The notes under the pieces: model-generated
Seen by the model: the letters and a program-made list of their open reading frames with translations, nothing else
Database searches by the model: none
Told to the model about the DNA's origin: nothing
From: Nephromyces sp. MM_2019
Taxonomy: Eukaryota; Apicomplexa; Aconoidasida; Nephromycida
Length of the DNA stretch: 64,000 nt
NCBI GenBank assembly: GCA_015657535.1
Contig: JADHZB010000915.1
Coordinates: 1-64,000 of the forward strand
Direction: 5' to 3'
Made by a program: the position numbers and the translations under genes
Shown here: one piece after another, positions 1 to 13,500 of the stretch
How positions within the stretch are numbered: position 1 is the first letter of the stretch
How the letters are laid out: each line of letters starts with the position of its first letter

Positions 1-1834
1 TGTTTGCAAATTTCTGTGTGTAAGGCTGTATACATTTTTGTATGTGTCTGTGTTTGCAAATTTTTGTGTGTATATGTTTCTATGTGTGCGTACCTGTTTA
101 AATGCATTTTTAAAGTTTTAAATTATAAGGAAAAATAGTCTATTTTTTTTATTACACTTGTTTTGGAAATTTTCAGAGTAGAGAAAGCAATTAGAATGTA
201 TGTGCTACAAGCTTTTATTCAATAAATTTTTGAAGACTATAGAATCTAGTGAACCGAATGCGAAAGATTTTCTTTTTGATATTTTTCTACTGCTTGTTCT
301 GTGTGCATCATTCATGGTGATTTCCTGTGTGTAGGCTATTAAACTAGTTACGGGGTAATAGCGTTACTTTTTTTCTTGAAGGTATTTTTGATGCTCCTTT
401 TCGCTTTATGGCATATTTCTCTCTCGTTTTATCCCCGTTTTCCTTTCCCTATTTTTTCTTATATCTACCTGTTTCTTTCTTTCATATGTAATTCTTTCCC
501 TTTTATCTATTTTTCTCCTTCTCTGTATATATATATAATCTCTGATTCTATTCAAATTTATGATATCCGAATTTATTTGTATATTTTTATTAACTTTTCC
601 CTTTTTAATTATTTGCTTAATATTCCACTGAATTTGCTAGTTTTGAATTGAGTGTTACAGATATTTGGCGAATTATCTCACTGATTTAGGATTTTTTCAA
701 TAGTCTCTAGTGCGACTATTATAAACCTCTTTGTAAAAAAGATGTTTTTCTTGCAAAAAAAACTGTTTTTTTGTGGAATTTATTGTTTTTTCCAAGACTT
801 TATGAATATTGCAAATGGCATTGCAAATTAAAAATTTTTTTTTCTAAAGAAAGCCAGTTTTGAGACAATTTCATACACAATCAGAGCCATTTCAATAAAA
901 TTCATGAGCTTAAAGCGTTTTTCTAAAAAATTTTGGGTTGATTCTACTGAAGAAATGCCAGAAAGAACCGGCTGAACTTCAAATTATTATGACTTATTAA
1001 TGGAAATTTTGGTGCTAATGCTGAGAATACGTTTTTTACCATATTTTTTTGCAGAATTTGATAAATTTTTTAAGTTAGAATGTGAACAAAGTACCTTCAT
1101 TATACCCCAAAATATCTTCACAGAGTATTTGATTTTTTCTGCAGTTTTTTGACGAATTTTCTTTCTTACTTCATTCATGTTCCTTCTTTTTTCTTGAATA
1201 AAACGCTCAATTTTTTTTTACATAGCTCTTGAGAGTGTCTTTCACATTGTTGGCTCAAATTCCTTTTGCTACGTGACCATTACCTTTAAAAGTATTAATT
1301 TTTTACGTAAAAATTTATTCCTATACAGCTGAATTTTTGTTTATTCGCTTTTTACTGTAAGTTTGTCTAATTTGATTCATATCCTTAAATTTTAATATTT
1401 TCCGCCTCTTAATATCAGCCCGTTTTTGTGTGCAGTTTAAATAGCCATTGCATGAGATTTACATACTCCTGCTTGCGCTTTTTTTTATATGTTTTGCTGT
1501 GATAATCACCCAGTGAAATGCAACTACGCATTTAAAAAATAAATCTCTCTCAAGCATTTCCAATGAGTACTTAACATTTTTTCAATAATTTTTTCTTGAA
1601 CATGAGTTTTATATATAATATATGACATGAAAAGCTTTAAAAAATTGCTTTTATGATGAAAGGCAGTTTCATTCTTCATCCGCTATCGAATGGAATAGTT
1701 TGCATAGAAAAAACATTGACACTTTGAGATTCTTTCGCTTATTTTGATTTTTTTTTGGAATTTTTTCAAGAGATGTCGAATTTCTGTACATTTAGCGACT
1801 CTCGTGTAATAATTGTGTGCTATTTTTGTTATAG
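1..1834 (+). other. Probable intronic or upstream DNA of the RRM gene; no supported exon
   Basis: T-rich and TG-rich sequence (for example TGTGTGT runs at 1-100) like the other introns of this window. I searched it for the missing RRM core (RNP1-type G-F-G-F-V) and did not find it. One 21-nt block at 177-197, bounded by TTTTCAG and GTATGT, would read VEKAIR, which suits an RRM helix 2, but it cannot be joined to the exon at 1835 without another unseen micro-exon, so it is not called as a feature. Confidence 0.4.
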
Positions 1835-3368
1835 GAAAGGAGGATTGAAGTTAGAAAGGCCGAACCGAAGCGTCAAAGAAGTAACTATAGAAGCTTCACT
1901 GATGGATATCATGGGTGGTATAGCTGATTTTTTGGTGCTTTTATGAGTTTCCACTATTTTTTATCGCTTTACATTTTTTTAAATTTTGCAAGTCAACCAT
2001 TGGCTCAATTTCTTAAGCGTAGAATGCGTGCTTTCATACATTATAATTACATCTAGGAAGTAGCTAAGGCAAAAAGATTAGATTGAGTGTGTATTGCCTT
2101 TGGTAATAGGTCTTGCAGCTATTTTTTCTTTATCCCTCGAGCGAATAAGGCTTTTTTTGGAGCCCAGTAACTCTTTTGGAATGTAATTGCAATGTTTATT
2201 AGCAGTTTTAAGGGCTTCCAGGGTATTTCCTACGCATTCATAATATATTATCTGGGATGATTATTTTTTCCTTCTTGATTGTATAATATTGTCGAAAAAA
2301 AAAAAAGACAAATTTTTAACTGTTGTATGTAGGATTATTGTAGTAGCCTTCCATCATATGTGATGAAATATTTGCATTTAGAAGCTAAGCTAGGGTGTGT
2401 GTGGGTGCTGAAATCTGTGTGTGCGCGAGCTGAAATCTGTGTGTGTGGTTATACCTTTTTTTTTAGTGCTGCGTAAAAGTACGCAAAGTCTCTGAGATGA
2501 CTCCTCTCCATTGAGGTTATGGCTGCAGTGGTGTGTGTGCTGGCTTTTTTAGGGCTGCACAAATCCCGAAGCATCTCGTGTGCACCACTACAAATAATAT
2601 GAAAAAAAAATTTCGTTTATACGGACAAGCATATGCTTACTTAAATCAAGAAGGCAGTAGTTGTTATAAGCTTTGTCCAATATGCTCTTCATTCACGTTG
2701 TTTTTACTATGAAATCAAGCGTGTTTACTGAAGCCGAAAAGTGCGCAGAGACTAATGCTATTGTGCGATTACGTGAAATTTCAATTACACCCTACATTGT
2801 CGATAATCCGAACTTTGCTATTATAAAATTCTTTTCTCCAATCTACTCCACTTTTTGATTTTGTCATCGTTTTTCTTCAAGAAAAATCCTTCTTCTGCTA
2901 ATTTGCCCTTTTTTATTCATTAAACTCTACAGGGTTGCCCCTCATCCGTGGTATCCAGGCGGAACCCCTGCATTTGATGTAAATGGTGCCTCTATGATGC
3001 TGCAACAGCATCCTGCCTACACCCTTCCCCAGCCTGTGGATGGGCAATTTTTTGGTATGCCCCCAGTTGCTGAAGCTGCAAACCCTATGCACCCGGCAAA
3101 TAGTTGGTATGTTAATCCCAACGTTGCTGCTGCAGCATACGCTAATCAAGTGTATGCTAACCAAGCTGCTCAGGGCCAGTTGTATAACCTTTATTATCCA
3201 GGTATGATGGCTCCAACACAAATCCCCAACTATTACTTGCCACATGCGGCAACGGCGCCCAGGCCAATGGGTCCCCCGCAAATGATAGGGGATTCCTACC
3301 GAGATTTTTGTGCTGCTAACCCAGCAGAAAATTCTTGCATGTTCAGGAATCCCACTGGGGGAAGCTAA
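1835..3368 (+). CDS. RRM-type RNA-binding protein, C-terminal part (two exons, 5' end missing)
   Basis: Exons 1835-1914 and 2933-3368. The first follows a TTTTTGTTATAG acceptor and reads ERRIEVRKAEPKRQR, the last beta strand and tail typical of hnRNP A/B-, Musashi- or DAZAP1-like RRMs (pattern [RK]-x-[IV]-[ED]-V-[KR]-[KR]-A-x-P-[KR]). The exon ends in phase 2 (..CATGG|GTGGTA) and joins in frame to the second exon after CTCTACAG. The joined tail is about 170 residues, rich in Pro, Ala, Tyr, Met, Gln and Asn (HPWYPGG, ANQVYANQAAQGQ, YYPGMM), which looks like a disordered low-complexity region. The stop is TAA at 3366-3368. The RRM core must lie upstream or in unseen micro-exons. A role in mRNA processing or translation is inferred from the family only. 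Confidence 0.72.
2393..2560 (+). repeat. TG-rich intronic stretch
   Basis: Degenerate GTGTGTGTGGGTG and CTGAAATCTGTGTGTG units, the latter present twice, inside the intron between the two RRM-gene exons. The TG polarity is on the sense strand. Confidence 0.6.
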
Positions 3369-6300
3369 GGATAGCTGTAGCGAAGGACCCCCGTTTCGGT
3401 AGTTGGGGCAACTTTAAAAGGCTGGGAGCTCAGGCGGAATTTCTTTAATTTGATAAATTTGTGGGGCTCGAATCTTAATTACTTTTTTAGTGCCGGTGGA
3501 AAGATTAAAGATTAGAGTAGTGCTTCGAGGCAATTTCATGGTGCTAGGCATAGGTATTCCATGTTTCAACTGTTTTTCTCGGTTAAAATTAGTTTGCTAG
3601 GTCTTTAGTATCAGAGTCCTTGAAACCCCTTCAAAGGATCCTTCAACTGCTTCTTTAGGGGTTCAAGGCAATTTCATTTTTTTGCTATACGCACTTTTTT
3701 TTGTCTCAGAGATTAACACTCAAATATTGTATTGCAAATTTTTCCTCTGCTAGCGCTGTGACTAAGGTCTTATTTTGCGCAGCTCTTAGGTGGTTTTTTG
3801 GCTGTAATTTGTTAAGCGCGAACTATGAATGGCTAAGAGATGCTGAGCATCGGCCGTTGGCTGCTATATTATAAAAACCTTGCTCGAGCAACGATTCTCG
3901 AAATAAATAGGATGCGCTCTCTCCTGTTTCCTTCAAGGAGAAATCATTTTGCGCATTACCTTGAAAAACTAAAATTCTGCCCTTGCCGACTTTGAGAAGG
4001 TGTCCAGTGGCATGAGACTCTATTGTCTTTTCTTGGGTAGCCACTTTTTATATCTCCAGATGGTATTTATTAAGTTAAGAAACTTAGTCAATTTTTTTTT
4101 TAGCAGACCGTCTTTGTTAGTGCACTGAAGCCAAGATGGGACCTAAATTGCCCTTGAAAGTATACCTGACACGTAGGAGCCGGCTAAAACAGATTAGAAT
4201 TGCACTACTATTGAAATATGAGACCAACTGATGAAATATCAGTTTCTCTGCTACGAATGCTTGAAGTTAGACAGGCAATCTTAGTAGAAGAGCAATAATT
4301 TGGAGTGCGTTTTTTGCCCCTAAACGGCTAGACTCTTATCATGGGTGTTTTTCCAAATGCTGCAAGAAAGGCAAGCTTCGCGTCTTGTGACAAAGAACTC
4401 GGAACCTCGCCACAATTTATCGCTGTGGCTAGTTGACGATGCTTCCATACAAGCATCTAGAATAGGCATGAAAAAACACGTGAATTCAGCTAAATTTGAG
4501 AGATGCTATCAAAAATTTAAATCTTCAGTCGTCATATTACTACTGCGAATGCTTGCTCAAAGGAATAGAGTGAAACTCTCTGGGAATTGAAGGCATTTCT
4601 ATAGGGCCCAATGAATTCTGCTATTGTCAAAACAGACTTTGAGAGGTCACAAACATATGAAAATCCTACATTCTTGCTTCTTTAGACATGAGCTACCACA
4701 CTAGCTGATGCACGACCTACACTATCGTTTAGCATATTCCAGGTTTCAGAAGAATACCGGTACTGGAGAGAGAACTGCAAAATAGCTCGGGGGGGTAAGT
4801 GTCGAGTGGATATGGGCGGTGGCCATATGTCGCAGGATAGAAATACCACGAGCAACTTGCAAAAAAGTAACTGCCGCTTTCTGAACTCACTTCAACGAAA
4901 AGCGTTGTTCCAAACTGAAGCTTGGGTGACTGCTGACCAGTCAAATGAGAATGGCAAGTATTTTGCTTCTGCTGACCTCAAACAAGAATGGTACGTATTC
5001 TACGTCTGCTCACCTCAAACAAGAATGGCAAGACATGTCATCAATGAACGGAGAGACTCCGTGCTAATCTTCAAGCCGAGGACCTACCAAAAAAGTCATC
5101 TAAATTCTTCTAATAAACGCTCTCGCGAGCAATGTCGACCGGTTGATGCCTTCCATCTTTGAATCTGCTCCTTTTAAAATCTACCCGCCTGTTTGTTCGC
5201 TATACTTACAGATTATTTGCTATTAATTACAGCGGGTCTTCTTGGAAATAAAAAATATAAAAGTTGTCTCAGTTCCTACTTTTCCTTAAAAATAATTGCC
5301 TGATTTTTTTGCGGACCTACCTTCTCTACTCAAATTCTGCACAGGTAGCATGCAACTCTATCAATACTGAAAAACTCATGCGAGCAGGTTTTTTCTGTAC
5401 CTGACATAATAAAATTGCAGCGAGATGCAGAAGTAAGTGAGAAAGCAAAGTTCCGGTACGCAAACTAGTTCCCACAATAGAATTTAATGCTCCCAACCAA
5501 AACCACCCACAAAACTCAGAAGAGGAGCCCGCATCATACACGTACACTCATACTAGTGTTTGATGCACACGCAAACACACGGTCATGCGCAATAGATTTC
5601 TTGCGTGCAACTGCCCCCCCGCAACGGATAAATAATCAGTTCTGTTCTAACAAATTGATGCGCTGCTGGCCGCAAAGCATTATGTTGCTAAAGAAAACTG
5701 ATTTCAGTATTAATACCATCACTTTTCAGTGAAGGTAACTGCAAGCCGAAGCGAGAATTTTTAAACGCCTCGTAACCGATGCTCATCACCATTGCATATC
5801 ACAAAAAAATATCCACAACATGTTTGTTTTTCGTCTATAATCGATGAAAAAATCGCGTTTTTTTCTTTAGTCATACAAGTTTACCATTTCTCAACATTAG
5901 AGCGCTCGCAGTCCAGCGGACTTGATCCAAGCAGCCAGTTGGGAGAAAAAGAAAATACTACAAAAAATTATCCTTTTCACTACTACATATCCTACTTTTA
6001 TTTAATCGCAACAAAGGTATAGAATCTGAAAGATTTCGCCCCTTAAGACAACTTGAAAGTGGTCCTTGAACTCCGGTATGCATGCAATGGTTCATAGCCA
6101 TGTATTCACATATGAAAGAGCCACTAGAAGCACAAAATATTTGCGGCTGCAGGCAGAGGAAGAAATTCAAAGATGTGCAGCGAAGCAAGCTAGCAGCAAA
6201 TTGCAGGCTAGGTATTGCGTTCTGTGCATCTACAGTCCAGTGAGCGGATTCCTGGGACAATAGCTTTGTATTAGAAGGTAGCGCTTCCCAGTGAATGAAA

Positions 6301-7536
6301 ATGCGAGCCTCTTGCTAAAAAAAATAAGAAACCGAAATTTACTATGTGGCACTTCGCAAAATTACTCAAGTAAAGCCTGAAAAACTGAGTACATAACCAA
6401 AACTGTTTAAAATCTTTCAAACTGGAGAAAGCGCACACAAAAAAACGTACTACATTTTCATATTTACACAGTGGGAGGCGTACAAGCGAAGTCATGCAGA
6501 TCCAAGAGTGGCTTGATATTTATTATTCTGCAAGCGCCTCAAAGGAAAGCGCGATATCGCTATCGCGGGGCGCAGCATAGATACATAAACTAGCTTTGGC
6601 TCAAACACTAAAAGCTAAGCGCTGCATAATGAATAACTCACAGACATTGAACCTCGCAGCAAGAAAACGATTTTTCAGACCGAAAAAGCGCATGAAGTAC
6701 TAAATTGCAAGCAGCTAGCGAAGATAAAACATAATGATCTGAGGAAGAAACTCCGTTCCTCAAGAACATCAGGCACCCAAAAACCATGAAAATCACCAAC
6801 ATGCCATTCCCTAGTTCTAAATTCGAACACAATGAATATAATCCCTTTGAAAGCCAAAAAAACCTACGCTTAGCCAAAAATTCCTTTTTTCTCTATGAAA
6901 AAAGTGAGCATCAAATGTGGAAGCTACGCACTTGTAGAATCCAAAAAAAGCACACATTAATGCAAAATACACAAGAGGCAACCAATTTAACTCACATTAA
7001 AAAAACCAAGGTTTTCTGTGAGTGCATATGGGTCTGCTTTATGCGTGTGCACGTGTGCGCGATTAAGGATCAGGGCATGGTAAATGATGGGAGAGATGGC
7101 TGATACTCTTGCAAACTTTAAAAATAATAAAACATGCATTCATCTCGAATCTTCAAAATAATACAGTATCCTTGAGCAGAAAAAAATAAAACTCACACTA
7201 ACAGCAATGAGGCGGTCTGTGGTTAGCTAAGAACGGATGCCCTTCGCATGATATGTGGTGGTGTAGGGCTAATGGTAATGAGCACCTGCATAGCAGCCTG
7301 ATAGTTAGCGGAGTTTCAGCGTGTGTCAAAATGATGAGTTAAAGCGATTCTAGCACTTGAGGAATTCCAAGATTTTTGCTTGTTGATACTTTCTTGGAAC
7401 ACATGAAACAGCTGGGACTTTCTTTTTATATATACAAACACACACACACAGGCATCACACCCACACACACAACAGACAGCACACCCACGAACAATACACC
7501 CAGAAACTTACAGAATCCTCTCAAAGCTCCAGTTAA
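3369..7536. other. Intergenic region between convergent 3' ends; no supported gene
   Basis: This holds the 3' side of the RRM gene (+) and of the diflavin reductase gene (-). Open frames of 60-124 codons occur on both strands but show no motif I recognise, no plausible splice partner and no compositional periodicity by eye. A 23-bp imperfect direct repeat (CTGCTGACCTCAAACAAGAA and following bases) occurs twice near 4970-5027. CA-rich tracts begin at about 7435. Confidence 0.6.
7434..7500. repeat. CA-rich tract downstream of the diflavin reductase stop
   Basis: Interrupted CACACACACA units lie just 3' of the stop codon of the minus-strand gene, so the transcript strand is TG-rich here. Confidence 0.7.
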
Positions 7537-10500
7537 TCACCATACGTCCTTCTGATATCTCATAGAATCAGTTAAACCCTATTTAGTATAAGAAAAGAAA
7601 TTACACCACTTATAGCTGCTTACTCTCCAAAAGCAGGCAAGTAGATTTTGAGATTTCATGAAAGGCCATTGAACTGCAACATCACTGATTTCTGAGTCGT
7701 AAAAATATCAAAGAGCAACACACCCACTCAGCATTTACCTTTAAAACATAACAAACCGAATGGCATCTCTCAGTAAAACTAGCAAAACCCCCATTGAGTG
7801 ATTTATAGCTTGAAGAAGAATCAGCAGAACAAGCCCATGAGATATCACACAACTCTAGGAAGATAAAGCGAGAAAAGGCACGATGCATTACAGAGAATAC
7901 ATCGCACCTCCAGAAGGCACTATTCTTCGTAGAAGAAGAAAAAGAGAGAAGAGGAAGAGGAACAAGAAAAAAAAGATGGAAAAGAGGAAGAAGTGGTTTT
8001 CTGCAGGTTTTTCTGTTTAATTTCAATAAAATCAGTAAATTTTGAGGCACACACTCCCCCCTTCAATCTTTTACTGTACAATAGAATCTTTTGAAGCCAG
8101 AAAAGTGGAGTATCAACACTTCAAAAAGGCCTATCATAAAGCCTAAATGCAGCATATTTTGAAGCTTTAAGCTCAATGTCAGCAAATCCTATCAAACTAT
8201 AGCTTAAGCCAACTACCTGAAGATACTTCTCCGCCTCTTCTTCTGATTGAACAGCATTCATTTGCGTTAGTATGCGCTTCAAGGCGTTATGGACATCTCC
8301 AGCCATCCTCTTGGCGTCGCCACACACATAGATGTTGCCCCCATGCTAGAAAAAGCAGAGAAAGTTGGGGGAATGTTTATTTTATACGTGGGACTATAGC
8401 AATTAGGGTTGTGGTTTGCTTGGGGGTTTGTGGGGCAGAGGTTTGGGAGTGTTGGTGAGGGTGGAGTGGGGGCTTGGGATTGTTGGCGGGGGGGTTATGG
8501 AGGGGGTCGTGGGACGTTAGGAGGGTGTTGGGATGGCATTGAGGGGATATTGGGCGGGTGTTGGGGGAATATTGGGAAGCTGCTTGGAAGCTTTCGGGCA
8601 GATTTTGTATAGGTTCTAAGGAGCTGCCAGGAATATAGTAGGCAGATGAAGATGAAAAAGAGTTGATAAACGCACCAAATCCCCTCTTTCAAGTCAATTT
8701 AAGATCACCTAAGAAACATCAAGCAGGCAGGTTTTCTTGAATAGATTAGCTTTCGAGTTTCCAGATGCAGTTATACATGCAACGAAGAGAGAAAATGATG
8801 AAGAAAAACTATAATCAACATCCCTACGCAATTCAAAGATACCAATACTAGTTTAAAAACAGAATAAAATCTGAAATTTCTGCAAAAAAAACTCAGACAC
8901 ACACTAAGTAGAGAGTAAGCACTTGGTAGTTCGGGCTGACGATGAATGGAAGCACGCACTCAAATCAGCCAACAACCATCTATGAGCAGCAGCTACGGGA
9001 AATGTCAAAGTTCAAGAGCACACACACACACAGAGCGAGTTGTGACAAGCGTTTCTTAGTATATACTGCCGAACAATATATGCTGAACGAGAGTTCCTAC
9101 ACTTTGCTCTGCGTGCTTGGGGTGGAAGCTTTTCCCAGAAGTCTCGTGTACTGCAACTAACCTTGATACACTCCCAGGTATCTGCTGCGTTCTTCTCAAG
9201 ACAATCTTGAACATAAACCTTTTTACCCTGAAATTATAATAGATGATTAAAACTGAACAAGAAGCTGAATAACCCAGTGCGATAAAGCTCAAATACTGTG
9301 AAAAAACAGAAACATCAACGCGAAAGACCTCCTAAAAAAACATAAAATACATGAAATTCTTGCAAAAAACTTTCCAGAATCCAGCCAAAAGAGTGTATAT
9401 ACACTCATATTCGGCTAAACTATTATTTCCCATAAGAACACACACATACATAAATTATGGAAAAAGTAGGGAATCCCTTAAAATTAGAGCACATTAACAA
9501 CTTATTGTGCCTAATTTTTGCATTTAAATGTTCATCACAAAAACTTCATCTAGTTAAGGATAGCAATTTTTATGAAAAAGAATTCAAATTTTTCCACATA
9601 AAACACGCTTTCCGCTAATATTTCTGCATTATCTTCAAGACATTGAAAGCTTTCACACACATCTAAAACACAAATTTACTAAGCTAAACAATGAAAAAAA
9701 AGCATCTCATAGGCATTTATATGTTGCATCTACTTAGATTCAAGCTGAATAAATATCTTCAGCAATTTTTTCATCAAAAACAGCAAAAATTCAAGGGGAA
9801 AAAACAGCTGTAAAAAAGGCAGATTCTACACAAATTTTTAGCATCTATCTAGCTGTAGCACACGGTGTGCGTGCATCTAGTATTAACATACAACCACACA
9901 GGCTTTCTTCCTAGTTCTATACGCTTTGCTAGTTTTTGAGTTTCAATATAGCCTGTAATTGAAATCAAACTTAACTCCGAGTATCAGCAATACACCAAAA
10001 ATAGCAGCAAAGCATCTTTGACGGTCAAAAATAAGTTTTTATTGTTGTGATTCAAGCATCCTAGTTTGTGTGTGTGGTTCACAAACCCCAGTGTCAGTGT
10101 ATATGGTGCAAACACCCTAGCAGGTGGGTGTTTGTGAAGTTTAAGCACCAAAGTGGGTCAAATTTTTGTCAAATCCACAAAATCACAGTGTGCGTATGCT
10201 CCCTTCAAGCACCCAATTTGCTTTAAGTAATAGCAGAACTTCAAGATCCTCATTTACCAGGTTGGAGTCTTCTCTGGAAAATGCAAGCTGCAAATTGAGA
10301 TGACTCAATTCACTCCACTCATTCAGCTCTTTTTTGTAAAGGAAGTCCAAGTTTCTGCAATATACACACACAGAACGCAGTGTTTTCCACGACACTAAAA
10401 AAAACGTCTCTTTGATTTGAGAGAAGATATCACGTGTTTAAGACGCACACACACTATATATATAGCGTGCTTTATATGGGTCTGCTGGGCACTTACAACT

Positions 10501-13500
10501 CAAATAATAAAAGCAGCATCTCCTTAAGCAGCTAAAATTCAAACCTATGATTACAATTCAAAAAGCTGCGGATTCAAACTAGAAGCTTCAAACTGCAACC
10601 GGAACACACTAGAAACCACACACTAGAAACCACACACTAGAANNNNNNNNNNNNNNNNNNNNNNNNNNNNNNNNNNNNNNNNNNNNNNNNNNNNNNNNNN
10701 NNNNNNNNNNNNNNNNNNNNNNNNNNNNNNNNNNNNNNNNNNNNNNNNNNNNNNNNNNNNNNNNNNNNNACACTAGAAACCACACACTAGAAACCACACA
10801 CTAGAAGCCACACACTAGAAACCACACACTAGAAGCCACACACTAGAAACCACACACTAGAAACCACACACTAGAAGCCAAACACTAGAAGCCACACACT
10901 AGAAGCTACGCACTATAAACCGCACATCACTGAGCTTTGACGAATATAAAGGCTTCTCTGGAGCTCGTTTGAGCTCAGCACATTACAGGATCCTCACACA
11001 TTCCACTGTTTTTGAAGATTTCATCCAAAAAGATGAAAAACTCCAGAGAATCAGATGCAAGCGGCAATGCCTCTAAACTCTACATCTTCAAGCAGCCAAC
11101 CTCGTCAACAAAGAAGTACCGAATATGCTTTTAGCTCAGCGACTAAGAAAAAAATTTCATCGATAGCTTTAGTACGCCTCGCACACGCACATAGGAGATC
11201 ATGGGGATCGAGACACACACGAGATCATACAAAAGTGACAAACACACGCCCTAAAACTTTTGGAGCATCCTAAGCTAACGCAGTGTATTTACATTACAGA
11301 GAAGGTGACTTTTCGGTGAAGACAAGATAAAATCCGCAATAATTTCGTGATACTAGAAAAGGGAAAAATTCGGTTAAATCAGCAAGGTTTAAAGGTAAGA
11401 TGTGTGTGTTTAGAGCTTCTATACTGAAGAGGTAGGAAACTAGTCAACTGAAACAACTTATACACCGAAAAATGTGGAATACAGAGCAAAATCTATTGAT
11501 GGATAGTATTTGTAAAGGGGATTGGGTGGGTTGAGTATGCTGATTGTGTGTTTGGTAGGTGTGTATGCGGATAACGTGCCTTCCAAAGCATTCTTTAAGT
11601 TATACAATCAACAATGCAAATCACATTAAAAAGCAGAATACAACATAACCAAATACACATTGAAAAAAAAGCAGTAATTTCACCTATTTCTACACCCAAA
11701 ATAGAGCGTATTCTTCTCTTTAGTAAGCGAATAGTTCGCCTGTTCTGCAGATACCATCCGATGCTGCATGAAGCCCATAAATGGTGCTATACCTGCAAAC
11801 AGCATAATGCGTGTCTGCGTGCATGTGATGAATGAAAGAAAAGTGTGTGTGCCAAGAATCAAAGATATCAGGTTGTATGTGAGTGTGTAACTAATCACAG
11901 CCAAATGTTTGCCTTAGTGTATGCGATGAAACATGAATATATCCTTCTGCTGTATACCACTGTCTTAAGTTCCCCTCATTCTCCTACAGAAAAATAGCTC
12001 TCCTTACCAGTTCCCGGCCCAATCATAATTATTGGAGTCTCTAGGCTCTCAGGCAGCCTAAAGCTGGTATTCTTCTGCATGAACATGCAGAGAGACTGGC
12101 CAATCTCAGCTCGTAAGCATAAGAGGCTGCTAGCCACACCTGAAATCAAAATAAGCATGTATTTAAACAAACACACAAAACATATAGAGGCAAGGGCATC
12201 ACCACATACAAACAATCTAAAGCTAAGCGTGCAAACAAAGAACATATAGAGCCAAGTGCGTCAACACGTACACAAAACACAGAATCACCTGCATAAACAC
12301 ACACACACATAAACACACACACATAAACACACACACACACATACATAAACACACATACACACATAAACACATAAACACACATACATAAACACACACACAC
12401 ACATAAACACACACACACACATAAACACACACACATAAACACACACACATAAACACACACACACACATAAACACACACACACACATAAACACACATAAAC
12501 ACACACACACATACATACTTCTTTCCTTACTTTCCTACTTCATAACTTTTCTTGAGAATAACCTTAGTCATGCGAATTAGAGCTACGAGCAAAGCAACTT
12601 TTTTTTTTTTTTCTCCTCTTCGCCTTCCTTCTCTGCTTCCTCTTCCTTCCTCTTATTCATAGATTTCTTATGCAATATTCACCCTATTCCATGAATAATA
12701 GCGCTAGAAACATTGCATAAGCACCCTTTTCAAAAGCTCCATCCTTCTTTCCACATCATAGCATTAAACTGTAAGCTACCATTAATCGCTAAGAATACAA
12801 AACTCTAAAGGATGCAAAAAAAGTAAACGATTTCATCATAAAAAGAAAAAGCATATAAACTCAGCAGAAAACATCAAAATTCTTGTTTTATACGAAGCGC
12901 ATATATCATCTCTCAAACTTCCATAGAAAACATCACGAGATCATCAAATTTCCCTCGTTAAAACGTCAAAAACTTCCAATTTACCGCGAACTTTTCTTCC
13001 ATTATTTAGCTCGTACTCAACTAGTGCGACCGTTAAACTCAGCCTATCCTTTAGAAATAGAGGAGAACTAGAGATAGAAAACAGCCTAGGCTGTAGAGGG
13101 CGCAAATATCTAAGCAAATCCTCAATCAAGGGTCTCTCATCCAAAGCCTAGGAATCAGCATAGAATCACAATTTTTCTATCAAAAAAATGTGGGAAAGTT
13201 CTATCCTGCTAGCGCCTACAACTAGTATTTAGGAGCTTAAGCGTAGTGTGTGTGTATGGGTGGCAGATTGAAGACTGGATATGCAGGCCATTGAATGAGG
13301 TTTTCAGTCAAAAAATAAAGCGAAGATATCATTAGGTTTAATGCAGCATTTATATTCGTTGAGTAAGCTGTGGTATCTAATGCATATGTGTGTGTGTGGC
13401 TTGCATGTCGCGTGTGTGGGTGGCTTGCATGTCGCGTGTGTGGGTGTTGTGCGTAGGTGGTGCGTGTGGGTGCAATGTGTGGGTTACGTAATTCCGTGTG

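Noticed and set aside
3823..6877. Several 60-120 codon frames on both strands
   Set aside because: No recognisable motif, no good splice partners, and extensive overlap of frames on opposite strands.
8121..8216. Continuation of exon 14 to the stop at 8121 as the reductase C-terminus
   Set aside because: CAG|GTAGTT at 8217/8216 is a donor in phase 0, and the exon at 7537-7578 restores the family ending RYQKDVW.
12146..12516. Long minus-strand frames rich in Cys and Val (75-120 codons)
   Set aside because: They are translations of (CA)n/(ACACATAAAC)n repeats inside intron 9 and appear in several frames at once.
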